Positions 50,565-62,387 of a DNA stretch of 64,000 nt are shown here, one piece after another. A program made the translations under genes and the position numbers. Numbering within the stretch: position 1 is the stretch's first letter; the number at the start of each line of letters is the position of its first letter. Location: assembly GCA_019459055.1 (NCBI GenBank), contig JAIBEI010000043.1, positions 16,469 through 80,468 of the forward strand, given 5' to 3'. The notes under the pieces were generated by a model. It saw nothing but the letters and a program-made list of their open reading frames with translations, was not told the DNA's origin and searched no databases. This DNA comes from Thiobacillus sp. Lineage in GTDB: Bacteria; Pseudomonadota; Gammaproteobacteria; Burkholderiales; Thiobacillaceae.

Positions 50565-52955
50565 ATGAACGACAAAACCCGAACCGCCGCACCGCTCGAG
50601 GACGGGGAACTGGCGCACATGCATGCCTGGTGGCAGGCCTGCAACTACCTGGCGGCAGGCATGATCTATCTGCAGGACAACCCGCTGCTGCGCCAGCCCC
50701 TCAAGCCCGAGCACATCAAGCGGCGTCCCCTCGGCCACTGGGGGGCCAGCCCGGCGCTGTCCTTCGCCTACGTCCACCTCAACCGGCTGATCGTCAAGCA
50801 CGACCTCGACGCCATCTTCCTCGCCGGCCCCGGCCATGGCGCGCCGGGCGTGCTGGCCCCGTGTTATCTGGAAGGCACCTATTCGGAGGTCTATCCGAAC
50901 AAGAGCGAGGACGAGGAAGGCCTGCAGCGCTTCTTCAAGGCGTTTTCCTTTCCCGGCGGCATCGGTTCCCACTGCACCCCCGAGACTCCGGGCTCCATCC
51001 ACGAGGGCGGCGAGCTGGGCTATTCGATCTCGCACGCATTCGGCGCCGCCTTCGACAACCCGGACCTGCTGGTCGCGGTGATGGTGGGCGACGGCGAGGC
51101 GGAGACCGGGCCGCTCGCCGCCGCCTGGCACTCGAACAAGTTCCTGAACCCGATCCGGGACGGCGCGGTATTGCCCATCCTCAACCTCAATGGCTACAAG
51201 ATCGACAACCCGACAGTGCTCGCCCGCATTCCCCACGATGAGCTGAAGAGCCTGTTCGAGGGCTACGGCTGGTCGCCCCGCTTCGTCGAGGGCGACGACC
51301 CGATGAGCGTGCACCAGACCATGGCCGTAACGCTGGAGAACTGCGTGCTGGAGATTCGCGAGATCCAGCGCCGGGCACGCGAATCGGGCGAGCCATCCCG
51401 GCCGCGCTGGCCGATGATCGTGCTGCGCACCCCCAAGGGCTGGACCGGGCCGAAGGAGGTCGACGGCCACAAGGTGGAAGGCTATTGGCGCGCCCACCAG
51501 GTGCCGCTGGCCGGGGTGCGGGAGAACCCGGAACATCTGCGACAACTGGAGGAATGGCTGCGCAGTTATCGGCCGGAGGCGCTGTTCGACGAGCGTGGAC
51601 GCCTGATCCCCGAACTCAGGGGGCTGGCCCCGACCGGCACCCGGCGCATGAGCGCCAACCCCCACGCCAACGGCGGCCTGCTGCGCCGCGCGCTGCGCCT
51701 GCCGGACTTTCGCGACTATGCCACCGAGGTGGCGGGGCCGGGCGAAACGCGGGTGGGCAACACCCGCCCATTGGGCGAATTCCTTCGCGACATCCTGCGC
51801 CGCAATCCGGACAACTTCCGCATCTTCGGCCCCGACGAAACCCGCTCGAACCGCCTGGACGCGGTATTCGAGGCGAGCAAGAAGACCTGGCTGGCCGAAA
51901 TGCTGCCCGAGGATGCCGACGGCGGCGAACTCGCGCCCGACGGGCGGGTGATGGAACTGCTCTCCGAGCACACCCTGGAGGGCTGGCTGGAAGGCTATCT
52001 GCTCACCGGGCGGCACGGCTTCTTCTCCACGTATGAGGCCTTCGTCCACATCATCGATTCCATGTTCAACCAGCATGCCAAGTGGCTGGACATCGCCGAA
52101 GACATTGCCTGGCGCGCGCCGGTGGCCAGCCTCAACCTGCTCATCAGTTCCACCGTCTGGCGCCAGGACCACAACGGCTTCACCCACCAGGACCCGGGCT
52201 TCCTCGACGTGGTGGTGAACAAAAGCCCCAGCATCACCCGCATCTATCTGCCGCCCGACGCCAACTGCCTGCTTTCGGTGACCGACCATTGCCTGCGGAG
52301 CACCAACGACGTCAATGTCATCGTGGCGGACAAGCAGGCGCACCTGCAGTACCTGGACATGGACGCCGCCATCCGCCACTGCACCAAGGGCATCGGCATC
52401 TGGGACTGGGCCAGCAACGACGCCGGCGAGGAACCCGACGTGGTGATGGCCGCCTGCGGCGACGTCCCGACCCAGGAAGCCCTGGCAGCGGTGTGCCTGC
52501 TGCGCGAGCATTTTCCGGCGCTGAAGATCCGCTTCATCAACGTGGTGGACCTTTATCGCATGACGCCGGCGAGCGAGCATCCGCATGGCTTGAACGACCG
52601 CGACTTCGACAGCCTGTTCACGCTGGACAAGCCCATCATCTTCAACTTCCACGGCTATCCCTGGCTGATCCATCGCCTCGCCTACCGGCGCACCAACCAC
52701 CGCAACCTGCACGTGCGCGGCTACAAGGAGAAGGGCAATATCAACACGCCGCTGGATCTGGCGATCCAGAACGAGATCGACCGTTTCTCGCTGGCCATTG
52801 ATGTCATCAACCGGGTGCCCGGGCTCTTGGTGACCGGAGCGCACGCGAAGGGAAAATTTCGGGACATGCAGATCGAATGCCTCAACTACGCCCACGAATT
52901 CGGTGCGGATCAGCCCGACGCCGCCGGGTGGACCTGGCCACAGTGCAAGCCTTGA
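50565..52955 (+). CDS. xfp: Xylulose-5-phosphate/fructose-6-phosphate phosphoketolase
   Basis: A 796-residue thiamine-diphosphate enzyme that splits xylulose 5-phosphate (or fructose 6-phosphate) with phosphate into acetyl-phosphate and an aldose phosphate. [42 protein letters not shown] and the ThDP motif [19 protein letters not shown] are characteristic, as are [13 protein letters not shown] and the C-terminal [14 protein letters not shown]. Length is typical. GAGGACGAGGAC precedes the ATG. With acetate kinase it gives an ATP-yielding route from Calvin-cycle sugars to acetate. Confidence 0.96.
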   Translation: MNDKTRTAAPLEDGELAHMHAWWQACNYLAAGMIYLQDNPLLRQPLKPEHIKRRPLGHWGASPALSFAYVHLNRLIVKHDLDAIFLAGPGHGAPGVLAPCYLEGTYSEVYPNKSEDEEGLQRFFKAFSFPGGIGSHCTPETPGSIHEGGELGYSISHAFGAAFDNPDLLVAVMVGDGEAETGPLAAAWHSNKFLNPIRDGAVLPILNLNGYKIDNPTVLARIPHDELKSLFEGYGWSPRFVEGDDPMSVHQTMAVTLENCVLEIREIQRRARESGEPSRPRWPMIVLRTPKGWTGPKEVDGHKVEGYWRAHQVPLAGVRENPEHLRQLEEWLRSYRPEALFDERGRLIPELRGLAPTGTRRMSANPHANGGLLRRALRLPDFRDYATEVAGPGETRVGNTRPLGEFLRDILRRNPDNFRIFGPDETRSNRLDAVFEASKKTWLAEMLPEDADGGELAPDGRVMELLSEHTLEGWLEGYLLTGRHGFFSTYEAFVHIIDSMFNQHAKWLDIAEDIAWRAPVASLNLLISSTVWRQDHNGFTHQDPGFLDVVVNKSPSITRIYLPPDANCLLSVTDHCLRSTNDVNVIVADKQAHLQYLDMDAAIRHCTKGIGIWDWASNDAGEEPDVVMAACGDVPTQEALAAVCLLREHFPALKIRFINVVDLYRMTPASEHPHGLNDRDFDSLFTLDKPIIFNFHGYPWLIHRLAYRRTNHRNLHVRGYKEKGNINTPLDLAIQNEIDRFSLAIDVINRVPGLLVTGAHAKGKFRDMQIECLNYAHEFGADQPDAAGWTWPQCKP

Positions 52956-52985
52956 TGCGGCGCGCACTGCGCCGCCCGGCACTGC

Positions 52986-53588
52986 CTATTTCAGGCCGGC
53001 CTTCCCCCACAGTTCCTCCAGGCGCTGATCGCGGCCGCAGCGATGACGGTAGAACTTGTAGCGCACGGGGTTCTTCAGGTAATAGTCCTGGTGATAGGCC
53101 TCGGCCGGGGTGAAGATTCCGGCAGCCACGATTTCCGTCACGATCGGCTGGGGAAACGGCTTGGACTTCTCCAGCGCCGCCTTCGACTGTTCCGCGAGCC
53201 GTTTCTGTTCCACGTCGTGATAGAAAATCGCGCTGCGGTACGGGTCGCCGACGTCGCAGAACTGCCGGTTGCGGACGGTCGGGTCGATGTTGCGCCAGAA
53301 CACCTCCAGCAGCCTTGCGTAGCCGATCCGGGCCGGGTCGTAGGTGATCTCGACCGCCTCGGCGTGCCCGGTTCCGCCGGCGGACACCGCCTCGTAGGTC
53401 GGGTTTTTCGTGTGGCCGCCGATATAGCCGGAGGTCGTCGACACCACCCCATCGAGCTTGTCGTACGGCGGCTCCATGCACCAGAAGCAGCCGCCCGCGA
53501 AGGTGGCCTTGGCGAGGGCGGCGCTTGCCATCCCCGGCATGGCGAGCGCCGCCAGCAGGAATACGGTGAATAGTCTGTCTTTCCTCAT
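52986..53588 (-). CDS. msrA: Peptide methionine-S-sulfoxide reductase MsrA, exported
   Basis: A 200-residue MsrA with a cleavable signal peptide (MRKDRLFTVFLLAALAMPGMASA), so it should repair oxidised methionine in the periplasm. The active-site motif is TFAGGCFWCMEPPYDKLDGV, with GYIGGHTKNPTYEAVSAGGTGHAEAVEI as the usual body. GAGGAG lies about eight bases before the ATG at 53588; an in-frame GTG five codons upstream is less likely. Divergent from msrB. Confidence 0.93.
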   Translation of the reverse strand: MRKDRLFTVFLLAALAMPGMASAALAKATFAGGCFWCMEPPYDKLDGVVSTTSGYIGGHTKNPTYEAVSAGGTGHAEAVEITYDPARIGYARLLEVFWRNIDPTVRNRQFCDVGDPYRSAIFYHDVEQKRLAEQSKAALEKSKPFPQPIVTEIVAAGIFTPAEAYHQDYYLKNPVRYKFYRHRCGRDQRLEELWGKAGLK

Positions 53589-53725
53589 GGCGCCGCTCCT
53601 CACTGAATCGATTCAACTTCGACCAGGCCGCAGGAACTTGGTTGCCCGGCAGGCCTTTCGCTGCAGGCGGAATTTTTAGGCAGGCCTGCCGGTCCCAAGT
53701 GAATAGCGAGAAAGAGAGGTCCATC

Positions 53726-54286
53726 ATGAAACGCCGCACTTTTCTGGGCGCAGTCGCGCTCACTCCCCTGGCCATGGCGGGTGTAGCCTGCGACAGTTCG
53801 GCACGGCCGACGGCCACGGCCAGCGAACAGGAAGTCGAGGCAATGCGCCGCGACTGGAAGGCGCTGCTGGCGCCGGGCGCGGACGTCACGCTCTCCACCG
53901 AGCCGCTGCGCAGATCCGAAGCGGAGTGGAAAAAGATCCTCAGCCCGGCGCAGTTCGAGGCATTGCGCGAGGACGGCACCGAGCGCGCGTTTTCCAGCCC
54001 GCTCGACCGCGAGAAACGTCCGGGCGTCTACGCCTGCGCCGGCTGCGGCCTGCCGCTGTTCACTTCGCGCATGAAGTACGACAGCCGCACCGGCTGGCCC
54101 AGCTTCATCACCCACATTCCCGGCCACGTCGGCACCAGGAAGGATTTCAAGCTGATCCTGCCGCGCACCGAATACCACTGCATCCGCTGCGGCGGACACC
54201 AGGGCCACGTGTTCAACGACGGCCCGCCGCCGACGAAGCAGCGCTGGTGCAACAACGGCGTCGCGCTCAAGTTCATCCCGGCCTAG
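53726..54286 (+). CDS. msrB: Peptide methionine-R-sulfoxide reductase MsrB, exported
   Basis: A 186-residue MsrB with an N-terminal twin-arginine-like signal (MKRRTFLGAVALTPLAMAGVAC), suggesting Tat export; the AC could be a weak lipobox. The zinc-binding pairs CAGCG and CIRCGGHQGHVF and the catalytic cysteine in RWCNNGVALKF are present. With the divergent msrA it forms an envelope methionine-repair pair, sensible beside the methionine-rich metal proteins downstream. Confidence 0.93.
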   Translation: MKRRTFLGAVALTPLAMAGVACDSSARPTATASEQEVEAMRRDWKALLAPGADVTLSTEPLRRSEAEWKKILSPAQFEALREDGTERAFSSPLDREKRPGVYACAGCGLPLFTSRMKYDSRTGWPSFITHIPGHVGTRKDFKLILPRTEYHCIRCGGHQGHVFNDGPPPTKQRWCNNGVALKFIPA

Positions 54287-54495
54287 GAGCCATCCCCATC
54301 GCGGCGCGCCGTTGATCGGATCGTCGGCCGGCGGCCCCGATGAAGGGCTGCAGCAACAGCCCGCCAGGTTGAGCTTGAAATACCGTCTATAAATGGATTT
54401 GCATCACCGTCCGATACGGTGGTCCAGCGAACGTCATTCCGGAACCTGCCGCATGCCTGGGCAGCGTCCCGTACCCAACAGCAAAGGAGATTCAG

Positions 54496-55107
54496 ATGAA
54501 CAAGCCAATCAACACACTGGCCGCCCTGTCCATGCTTGCCGGCGTACTGGCAGGCCTACCGGGGACGGCTGCAGCCGAAGAAAAATCCATGCCACGTGCG
54601 GGAATGATGCAGGACGCGAAAGAGGGCTGCCCCGGCTACGGAATGATGGGCGGGGGCATGGGCTCTGGAATGGGCATGGGAATGATGGGCGGCATGGGTC
54701 CCGGAATGGGCATGATGGACGACATGGGCCCTGGGATGGGCGGCGGCATGGGCTCTGGGATGGGGATGGGGATGGGGATGGGGATGATGGGCATGGGGCC
54801 TATGGCCATGCTCGACCTGAGCGACGCGCAGACCGCCCAGCTGCAGAAGATCCAGGCCGAGTTCATGAAGGCGCAGCGTCCGCTCATGCGCCGGATATGG
54901 GACGAAAAGAAACAGCTTTGGAACCTGAGGAAGGCGGAGAAACCAGACCCGGCGGCGATCGGCAAGGCCTACGGCAAGCTCGCGGACCTGCAGCGGCAGG
55001 CGCTCGAGGCCCACATCGACGCGGAAAACAAGATGGCTGCCGTGCTGACCAAGGAACAGCAGGCACAAATGCGCCGCGGCTCCGGCCGCGGCATGATGGG
55101 TAACTGA
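54496..55107 (+). CDS. Spy/CpxP-like periplasmic protein with Met-Gly-rich segment
   Basis: A 203-residue exported protein (signal peptide ending near TAAAEE). Residues about 48-105 are an extreme Met/Gly repeat (GMGSGMGMGMMGGMGPGMG and similar), suited to binding Cu(I). Residues about 107-195 are a helical LTXXQ-type (Spy-like) domain (LDLSDAQTAQLQKIQAEFMKAQRPL, VLTKEQQAQMR). It is probably a copper-binding or chaperone protein of the envelope. AAAGGAG precedes the ATG. First gene of the copper cluster. Confidence 0.82.
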   Translation: MNKPINTLAALSMLAGVLAGLPGTAAAEEKSMPRAGMMQDAKEGCPGYGMMGGGMGSGMGMGMMGGMGPGMGMMDDMGPGMGGGMGSGMGMGMGMGMMGMGPMAMLDLSDAQTAQLQKIQAEFMKAQRPLMRRIWDEKKQLWNLRKAEKPDPAAIGKAYGKLADLQRQALEAHIDAENKMAAVLTKEQQAQMRRGSGRGMMGN

Positions 55108-55128
55108 TCAACCCCAGGAGCGAACGAC

Positions 55129-55365
55129 ATGATGGGCGGCTACGGCATGACAGGCGGCTACGGATTCGGCTGGATATTCATGATCCTGTGGGTGATGCTC
55201 ATCATCATCGGCATCGTCGTGCTGGTGAAATGGCTCAGCGCACCCTCCGTTGCGGAGGGGCGTAGCGGCGAGAGCAGGGCGCTGAACATCCTCAAGGAAC
55301 GCTATGCGCGGGGCGAGATCGACGAACAGGAATTCCAGAAGAAGAAGCACGATCTGACCCAGTAG
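55129..55365 (+). CDS. Small membrane SHOCT-domain protein
   Basis: A 78-residue protein: Gly/Tyr/Met-rich start, one membrane helix (about 14-36, FGWIFMILWVMLIIIGIVVL) and a C-terminal SHOCT motif (ALNILKERYARGEIDEQEFQKKK). AGGAG lies about eight bases before the ATG. Such proteins often accompany copper ATPases; the role is unknown. Confidence 0.8.
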   Translation: MMGGYGMTGGYGFGWIFMILWVMLIIIGIVVLVKWLSAPSVAEGRSGESRALNILKERYARGEIDEQEFQKKKHDLTQ

Positions 55366-55446
55366 CCATGCATCCCGGCATCCGATAGCCGCCGGGAGAC
55401 AAGGAACAGGAATGAACCTGATTTCCTCACCACCGAGGCGCAGAGA

Positions 55447-56050
55447 ATGTCGATGAATCGGAAGCGTGGGTTCTGGATCGCCCTGTGGCTGGCACTTGTC
55501 GTCGTGACAGGATGGCTGGCATGGGCTCACGGCCCGATGGGCACGGGCCACGGGCCGTGGCATGGCTGGGGCCGCATGGGCGCCTGGGAAATGGATCGTG
55601 ACGATCGTGGAGACGACCCGCATGCGTGGGAGGGCAGGGGGCCCGGAATGATGGGATTCGGCATGTGGGGGTATGGCGTGGATTACGCCAGGATGCTCCG
55701 GCTGCTGACCGACCTCACGCCGGAGCAGGCCGAAAAAATCGACACGCTGCAGGCTGAACTGACCCGGCGCAACCTCGGCTTGATGCAGCAGCGCCGGGAG
55801 GCGCAGACTCGCCTGAGCCGGCTTTACGCCAGCGAAAAACGGGACTGGGACGCGATTCGCGCCGCCGCGCGGACCGTGTTCGATCTGCAGCGCCAGCAAA
55901 TGGAGGCGGCCATCGACACGCGGCAAAAAATCGATGGTCTGCTGACCGACAGCCAGCGCCGGCAAATGGCCCACGTCTGGCGCAGCCACGAGTGGCTGGG
56001 ACGCCATAACCGGCAACGCGCCCCTGCCATGAAGATCGGGAAGAAACACC

Positions 56051-56061
<11 letters not shown>
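55447..56061 (+). CDS. Spy/ZraP-like periplasmic metal-stress protein
   Basis: A 204-residue protein with an N-terminal signal anchor ([19 protein letters not shown]), a His/Met/Gly/Trp-rich segment (about 30-75) and a helical LTXXQ-like domain ([38 protein letters not shown]...[13 protein letters not shown]). It resembles CpxP/ZraP-type metal-sensing chaperones. It overlaps the ATPase start by 11 bases. An alternative ATG six bases downstream (55453) is possible. Confidence 0.75.
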
Positions 56062-58450
<2,389 letters not shown>

Positions 58451-58473
58451 ATCGCCGCAAAATACTTCTTAAG

Positions 58474-58502
58474 TATCAAGAGGAAGCGTATTGTTCTTGA
58501 TA
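58474..58502. promoter_or_regulatory. 8-bp inverted repeat upstream of the universal stress gene
   Basis: TATCAAGA and TCTTGATA are exact inverted copies 13 bases apart in the 78-bp gap before the usp gene. It may be an operator or a small hairpin. Confidence 0.35.
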
Positions 58503-58528
58503 ATCGACCAGAATTCCAAGGAGGCAAC

Positions 58529-58984
58529 ATGTTCAAGCGAATCATGGTAGCGGTGGACGCGAGTCAAACCGGCGAACTGGCACTGCAGACGGCAATCGGG
58601 CTTGCCGCGGAAATGCAGGCCCGGCTGCGGATCGTGCACGCGGTCGATGCCGCGCAGATCAACCTGAGCGCCGAATTTCCCACGCGGTCCGAAGTGTCCG
58701 AGGTGTCTGAAGACATCGTCAAGGCCGGGCAGAAAATCCTGAGCAGTGCGGAAGCGACCGCAGCGGCCGCAGGGCTTGCCGCCGAAACCCATCTCATCAC
58801 CATCGACACCCTGAATCAGCGCATTCCGGAAGTCATCGCCAACGATGCGGAAGCCTGGCCGGCCGACCTCATCGTCATCGGCACGCACGGCCGGCGCGGT
58901 CTGAGCCGCCTGTTCCTCGGCAGCGTCGCCGAAGGCGTCGCGCGCGTGGCGACCAAGCCCGTCTTGCTGGTTCGCGGAAAATGA
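58529..58984 (+). CDS. Universal stress protein (UspA family)
   Basis: A 151-residue Usp with an ATP-binding signature: [17 protein letters not shown] at the start and [25 protein letters not shown], the G-x2-G-x9-G(S/T) loop. Single domain, cytoplasmic. CAAGGAGG lies before the ATG. It may be co-transcribed with the copper ATPase, but the inverted repeat in the gap suggests its own control. Confidence 0.92.
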   Translation: MFKRIMVAVDASQTGELALQTAIGLAAEMQARLRIVHAVDAAQINLSAEFPTRSEVSEVSEDIVKAGQKILSSAEATAAAAGLAAETHLITIDTLNQRIPEVIANDAEAWPADLIVIGTHGRRGLSRLFLGSVAEGVARVATKPVLLVRGK

Positions 58985-59009
58985 GCGCAGCGATTCTGCG
59001 GCAGCTTTG

Positions 59010-59037
59010 TTGACAAAGCCAAGGCAGGGACTAGAAA
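59010..59037 (+). promoter_or_regulatory. Candidate sigma-70 promoter for aprMBA
   Basis: TTGACA (59010-59015), a 16-base spacer and TAGAAA (59032-59037) form a good consensus promoter about 210 bases before aprM. The long leader after it contains two related imperfect phrases, TGAAATTGTGGGGGCGGGCG and TGAAATTGTAGGAGCGGCGT (about 59067 and 59177), of a REP-like kind. Confidence 0.4.
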
Positions 59038-59248
59038 AAAGCAGACAGTTGTATGAAACAGGCGGTTTGAAATTGTGGGGGCGGGCGCCCTCGCCGCGCT
59101 GCCGGCGCCACATCACCGCCAGCATTCGGCCCGAGGGTGGGCCTCCTCCAATCCGTCCCATACGGCCTGGCAGAGTCTGAAATTGTAGGAGCGGCGTCCT
59201 CGCCGCGAATGCCGGAGCAAGCATGCCGGCTGGCATTGGGAGGGCAGG

Positions 59249-60016
59249 ATGTTCACCACCAATCCATTCACCGCGCTGACCGCTTTCGTGTCGCCCGATC
59301 TCCTGCAGGGCTACATCGTTTTGATGGCGCTGGCGGTGGCCATTGGAACGGTATTCGATCTTCTTCACGACAAGAAGCTCACATTCTTCCTGCAGGAAAG
59401 GCAGCGGGCGAAGGCCGCCGCAAAGCAGCCGCTCAACGCTACGGGGCTGGCCGCCATCGCGGCCAAAACCCTCGCCAACGACATCGCGACGTTCGGCGAA
59501 TTCTGCAACCAGCAGCGAAGGATTTCCCACGTCCTGATGGCCTACGGCTTCGTGCTCTACCTCATCACGACCGTCGTGATGGTGTTCGCCTATCCGACCG
59601 ACGCGCATCCGCCGCTTGCCCTGCCGGTCCTGTGGAACATCGGCGCCCTGATGACGCTAGTCGGGGGCTACTGGTTTTTCTTCTTCCTCCGGGTGAACGT
59701 GGCGCATGACGGCCACCCGCCGTGGCGGCTGGTGCGCGCCGACCTGTTCATCGTCTCGCTGCTCGCCAGCGTCACGTTCGCACTCGTTTTCGAGTGGGCG
59801 GCGATGACGGGGAACCCTGTGGCGACCCGGGTATTCGCCGGCCTCTACCTCTTCTTCACGACGCTGCTGTTCGTTTCCGTTCCGTGGTCCAAGTTCGCCC
59901 ACATGTTCTACAAGCCGGTCGTCGCCTTCCAGAAAAGAGTCGAAGAAGCCGACGGTTCGTCCGACCTGCCAGCCCCCACGCCAGGAGGTGAGCGATGCCC
60001 ACATTCACATACATGA
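59249..60016 (+). CDS. aprM: Adenylylsulfate reductase membrane anchor AprM
   Basis: A 255-residue membrane protein with about five helices (for example LLQGYIVLMALAVAIGTVFDLL, ISHVLMAYGFVLYLITTVVMVFA, FIVSLLASVTFALVFEWAA). It is the HdrE/NarI-like anchor found directly before aprBA in many sulfur-oxidising betaproteobacteria, where it should pass electrons from APS reductase to the quinone pool. Its stop lies 22 bases inside aprB. Function is inferred from the operon and the membrane pattern. Confidence 0.88.
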   Translation: MFTTNPFTALTAFVSPDLLQGYIVLMALAVAIGTVFDLLHDKKLTFFLQERQRAKAAAKQPLNATGLAAIAAKTLANDIATFGEFCNQQRRISHVLMAYGFVLYLITTVVMVFAYPTDAHPPLALPVLWNIGALMTLVGGYWFFFFLRVNVAHDGHPPWRLVRADLFIVSLLASVTFALVFEWAAMTGNPVATRVFAGLYLFFTTLLFVSVPWSKFAHMFYKPVVAFQKRVEEADGSSDLPAPTPGGERCPHSHT

Positions 60017-60465
60017 CGCGCTGCGACGGCTGCGGCGAGTGCGTGGATATCTGTCCGTCCGACATCATGCACATCGACACCGTCTACCGAAGGTCCTACA
60101 ACATCGAGCCGAATTTCTGCTGGGAGTGTTTCTCGTGCGTGAAGGCCTGCCCGCAGCACGCGATCGACGTGCGCGGATACGCCGACTTCGCCCCGCTCGG
60201 TCACAGCGTCCGGGTGCGCAGGGAAGAGGCGAGCGGCACCATCTCCTGGAAGATCCGCTACCGCGACGGCCGGGAGAAGCTGTTCAGCTTCCCGATCCGG
60301 ACCACGCCATGGGGGTCCATCAAGCCGCCCACCGAGTACGTGGCGCCCGACGCCGATGCCCTGAACTCGCCGCTGCTCGCGCACGAGCCCGCGGCGCTGA
60401 TGGTGGCGGCGCTTCCCACGCTGCCGCCTTTCGAGCCGGACATGTCGAGCAAAAGCGGGGGGTGA
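59995..60465 (+). CDS. aprB: Adenylylsulfate reductase beta subunit AprB
   Basis: A 156-residue iron-sulfur subunit carrying two [4Fe-4S] clusters, with ligands in CDGCGECVDICP and CWECFSCVKACP. It relays electrons between the FAD of AprA and the membrane. The body matches AprB (DIMHIDTVYRRSYNIEPNFCWEC; RTTPWGSIKPPTEY). AGGAGG precedes the ATG inside aprM. Only four bases separate it from aprA. Confidence 0.96.
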   Translation: MPTFTYMTRCDGCGECVDICPSDIMHIDTVYRRSYNIEPNFCWECFSCVKACPQHAIDVRGYADFAPLGHSVRVRREEASGTISWKIRYRDGREKLFSFPIRTTPWGSIKPPTEYVAPDADALNSPLLAHEPAALMVAALPTLPPFEPDMSSKSGG

Positions 60466-60469
60466 TGCC

Positions 60470-62314
60470 ATGGGCCTGTTCTCCTCCAGAAAAACCCACA
60501 TCGTCGACACCGACATCCTCGTCATTGGCGGCGGCTTCGGCGGCTGCGGTGCCACCTACGAATCGCGCTACTGGGGCCGCAACCTGAAGGTCACCCTGGT
60601 CGAAAAGGCCAACATCGAACGAAGCGGCGCCGTCGCCCACGGCCTGTCGGCGATCAACTGCTACATGGGCATGCGCTGGAATGAGAACCAGCCGGAGGAC
60701 TTCGTGCGCTACGCCCGCGGCGACCTGATGGGGCTGGTGCGCGAGGACCTGATCTACGACATCGCCCGCCACGTCGACAGCACGGTCCATCTATTCGAGG
60801 AATGGGGCCTGCCAATCATGAAGAACCCGGAGACCGGCCACTATCTGCGGGAAGGCAAATGGCAGGTGATGATCCACGGCGAGAGCTACAAGCCGATCAT
60901 CGCCGAGGCCGCCAGAAAATCCGCCAGCGAGGTGCACAACCGCATCATGGTGACCCACCTGCTGATGGATGCGGCGCATCCCAACCGCGTCGCCGGCGCC
61001 GTCGGCTTCAACGTGCGCGACGGCAGCTTCTACGTCTTCCGGGCCAAGGCGGTCGTTGTCGCCGCCGGCGGCGCCTCGCATATCTTCAAGCCCCGCTCGG
61101 TCGGCGAAGGCATGGGCCGCACCTGGTATGCGCCCTGGAGCAGCGCGTCGGCCTACGGACTCGTCCTGCGCGCCGGCGCCCAGATGATCCAGATGGAGAA
61201 CCGCATCGTGCTCGCCCGCTTCAAGGACGGCTACGGCCCGGTCGGCGCCTGGTTCCTGCTGCTCAAGGCCCTGGCCACCAACGCCTACGGTGAGCGTTTC
61301 GAAGCCTCGATGCTGGAGGAAATGAAAGCCCTCGTCGGCAAGTATGCGGAGGCCACGCCCTTGCCGACCTGCCTGCGCAATCATGCCGTGCTGCAGGAAA
61401 TCAAGGCGGGCAGGGGCCCCATCTACATGCACACCCAGAATGCGATCGATACCCGGGAGAAGGAGGAAATCGGCTGGGAGGACTTCCTCGACATGACCGT
61501 CGGCCAGGCCGTGGTCTGGGCCTCGCAGAACATCGACCCCAAGGAGAAGCCATCCGAGCTGATCACCTCCGAACCCTACGTCATGGGCTCACACGCCACC
61601 TGCTCCGGCGCCTGGGCGAGCGGGCCGGAAGACTGCGCGCCGGCGGATTACCAGTGGGGCTACAACCGCATGACGACGGTCGAAGGCCTGTTCGGCGCCG
61701 GCGACACCATCGGCGGTTCCGCCCACAAGTTCTCGTCCGGCTCCTTTACCGAAGGCCGCATCGCCGGCAAGGCGGCGGTGCGCTATGTCATGGCCCTGGC
61801 CGGCAACACGCCGCGCGTGGACGAAGCGCAGATCGGGCAGCTCCGGGAAGAAATCTATAGGCCGCTGGCGAACTATGAAATCGGCCGCCACGAAATCGTC
61901 GCCGGCAGCGTGGCGCCGAGCTACATCTCGCCGCTGCACGGCCTGCAAAGGCTGGAGAAGATCATGGACGAATACGTCGGCGGCATCAGCACGCTATACA
62001 TGACCAGCGAGCCGATGCTCAACCGCGGCCAGGAACTGCTGACCATGCTGAAGGAGGACCTCGACCACATCGGCGCCGATGGCCTGCACCAGCTGCAGCG
62101 AACCTGGGAACTCAAGCACCGGGTCTGGACCTCGGAAGCTGTGCTCCGGCACACGCTATACCGGCAGGAAACGCGGTGGCCTGGGTACTACTACCGGGGG
62201 GATTTTCCAAAGCTGGACGATGCCGAGTGGCATGCCTTCACCGCGTCCCGCTACGACGTGAAGACTGGCGAATGGCAGATGAGCAAGCTGCCGGTGCATC
62301 ATATTATTGCGTGA
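60470..62314 (+). CDS. aprA: Adenylylsulfate reductase alpha subunit AprA
   Basis: A 614-residue flavoprotein of the fumarate-reductase family. The FAD-binding start DILVIGGGFGGCGATYESRYWG and AprA-specific text (RSGAVAHGLSAINCYMG, YVRYARGDLMG-like FVRYARGDLMGLVREDL, HIFKPRSVGEGMGRTWYAPWSSAS, GAQMIQMENRIVLARFKDGYGPVGAWFLL) identify it. In a sulfur oxidiser it combines sulfite and AMP to APS, releasing two electrons; ATP sulfurylase would then yield ATP. Last gene of the operon. Confidence 0.97.
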   Translation: MGLFSSRKTHIVDTDILVIGGGFGGCGATYESRYWGRNLKVTLVEKANIERSGAVAHGLSAINCYMGMRWNENQPEDFVRYARGDLMGLVREDLIYDIARHVDSTVHLFEEWGLPIMKNPETGHYLREGKWQVMIHGESYKPIIAEAARKSASEVHNRIMVTHLLMDAAHPNRVAGAVGFNVRDGSFYVFRAKAVVVAAGGASHIFKPRSVGEGMGRTWYAPWSSASAYGLVLRAGAQMIQMENRIVLARFKDGYGPVGAWFLLLKALATNAYGERFEASMLEEMKALVGKYAEATPLPTCLRNHAVLQEIKAGRGPIYMHTQNAIDTREKEEIGWEDFLDMTVGQAVVWASQNIDPKEKPSELITSEPYVMGSHATCSGAWASGPEDCAPADYQWGYNRMTTVEGLFGAGDTIGGSAHKFSSGSFTEGRIAGKAAVRYVMALAGNTPRVDEAQIGQLREEIYRPLANYEIGRHEIVAGSVAPSYISPLHGLQRLEKIMDEYVGGISTLYMTSEPMLNRGQELLTMLKEDLDHIGADGLHQLQRTWELKHRVWTSEAVLRHTLYRQETRWPGYYYRGDFPKLDDAEWHAFTASRYDVKTGEWQMSKLPVHHIIA

Positions 62315-62387
62315 GTAGAAGGCGGCCGCGTTATGCCTACGATCGGCCCGCTAACCGAGGAAACAAACGGCTTCTGCCCGAGTCAGG

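Noticed and set aside
50457..52982. 841-codon open frame on the minus strand opposite phosphoketolase
   Set aside because: It is a GC-rich antisense shadow; the plus strand has clear family motifs along its whole length.
54640..54800. Tandem repeats that look like a CRISPR or VNTR
   Set aside because: They are codons of the Met-Gly-rich protein segment; no regular spacers exist.
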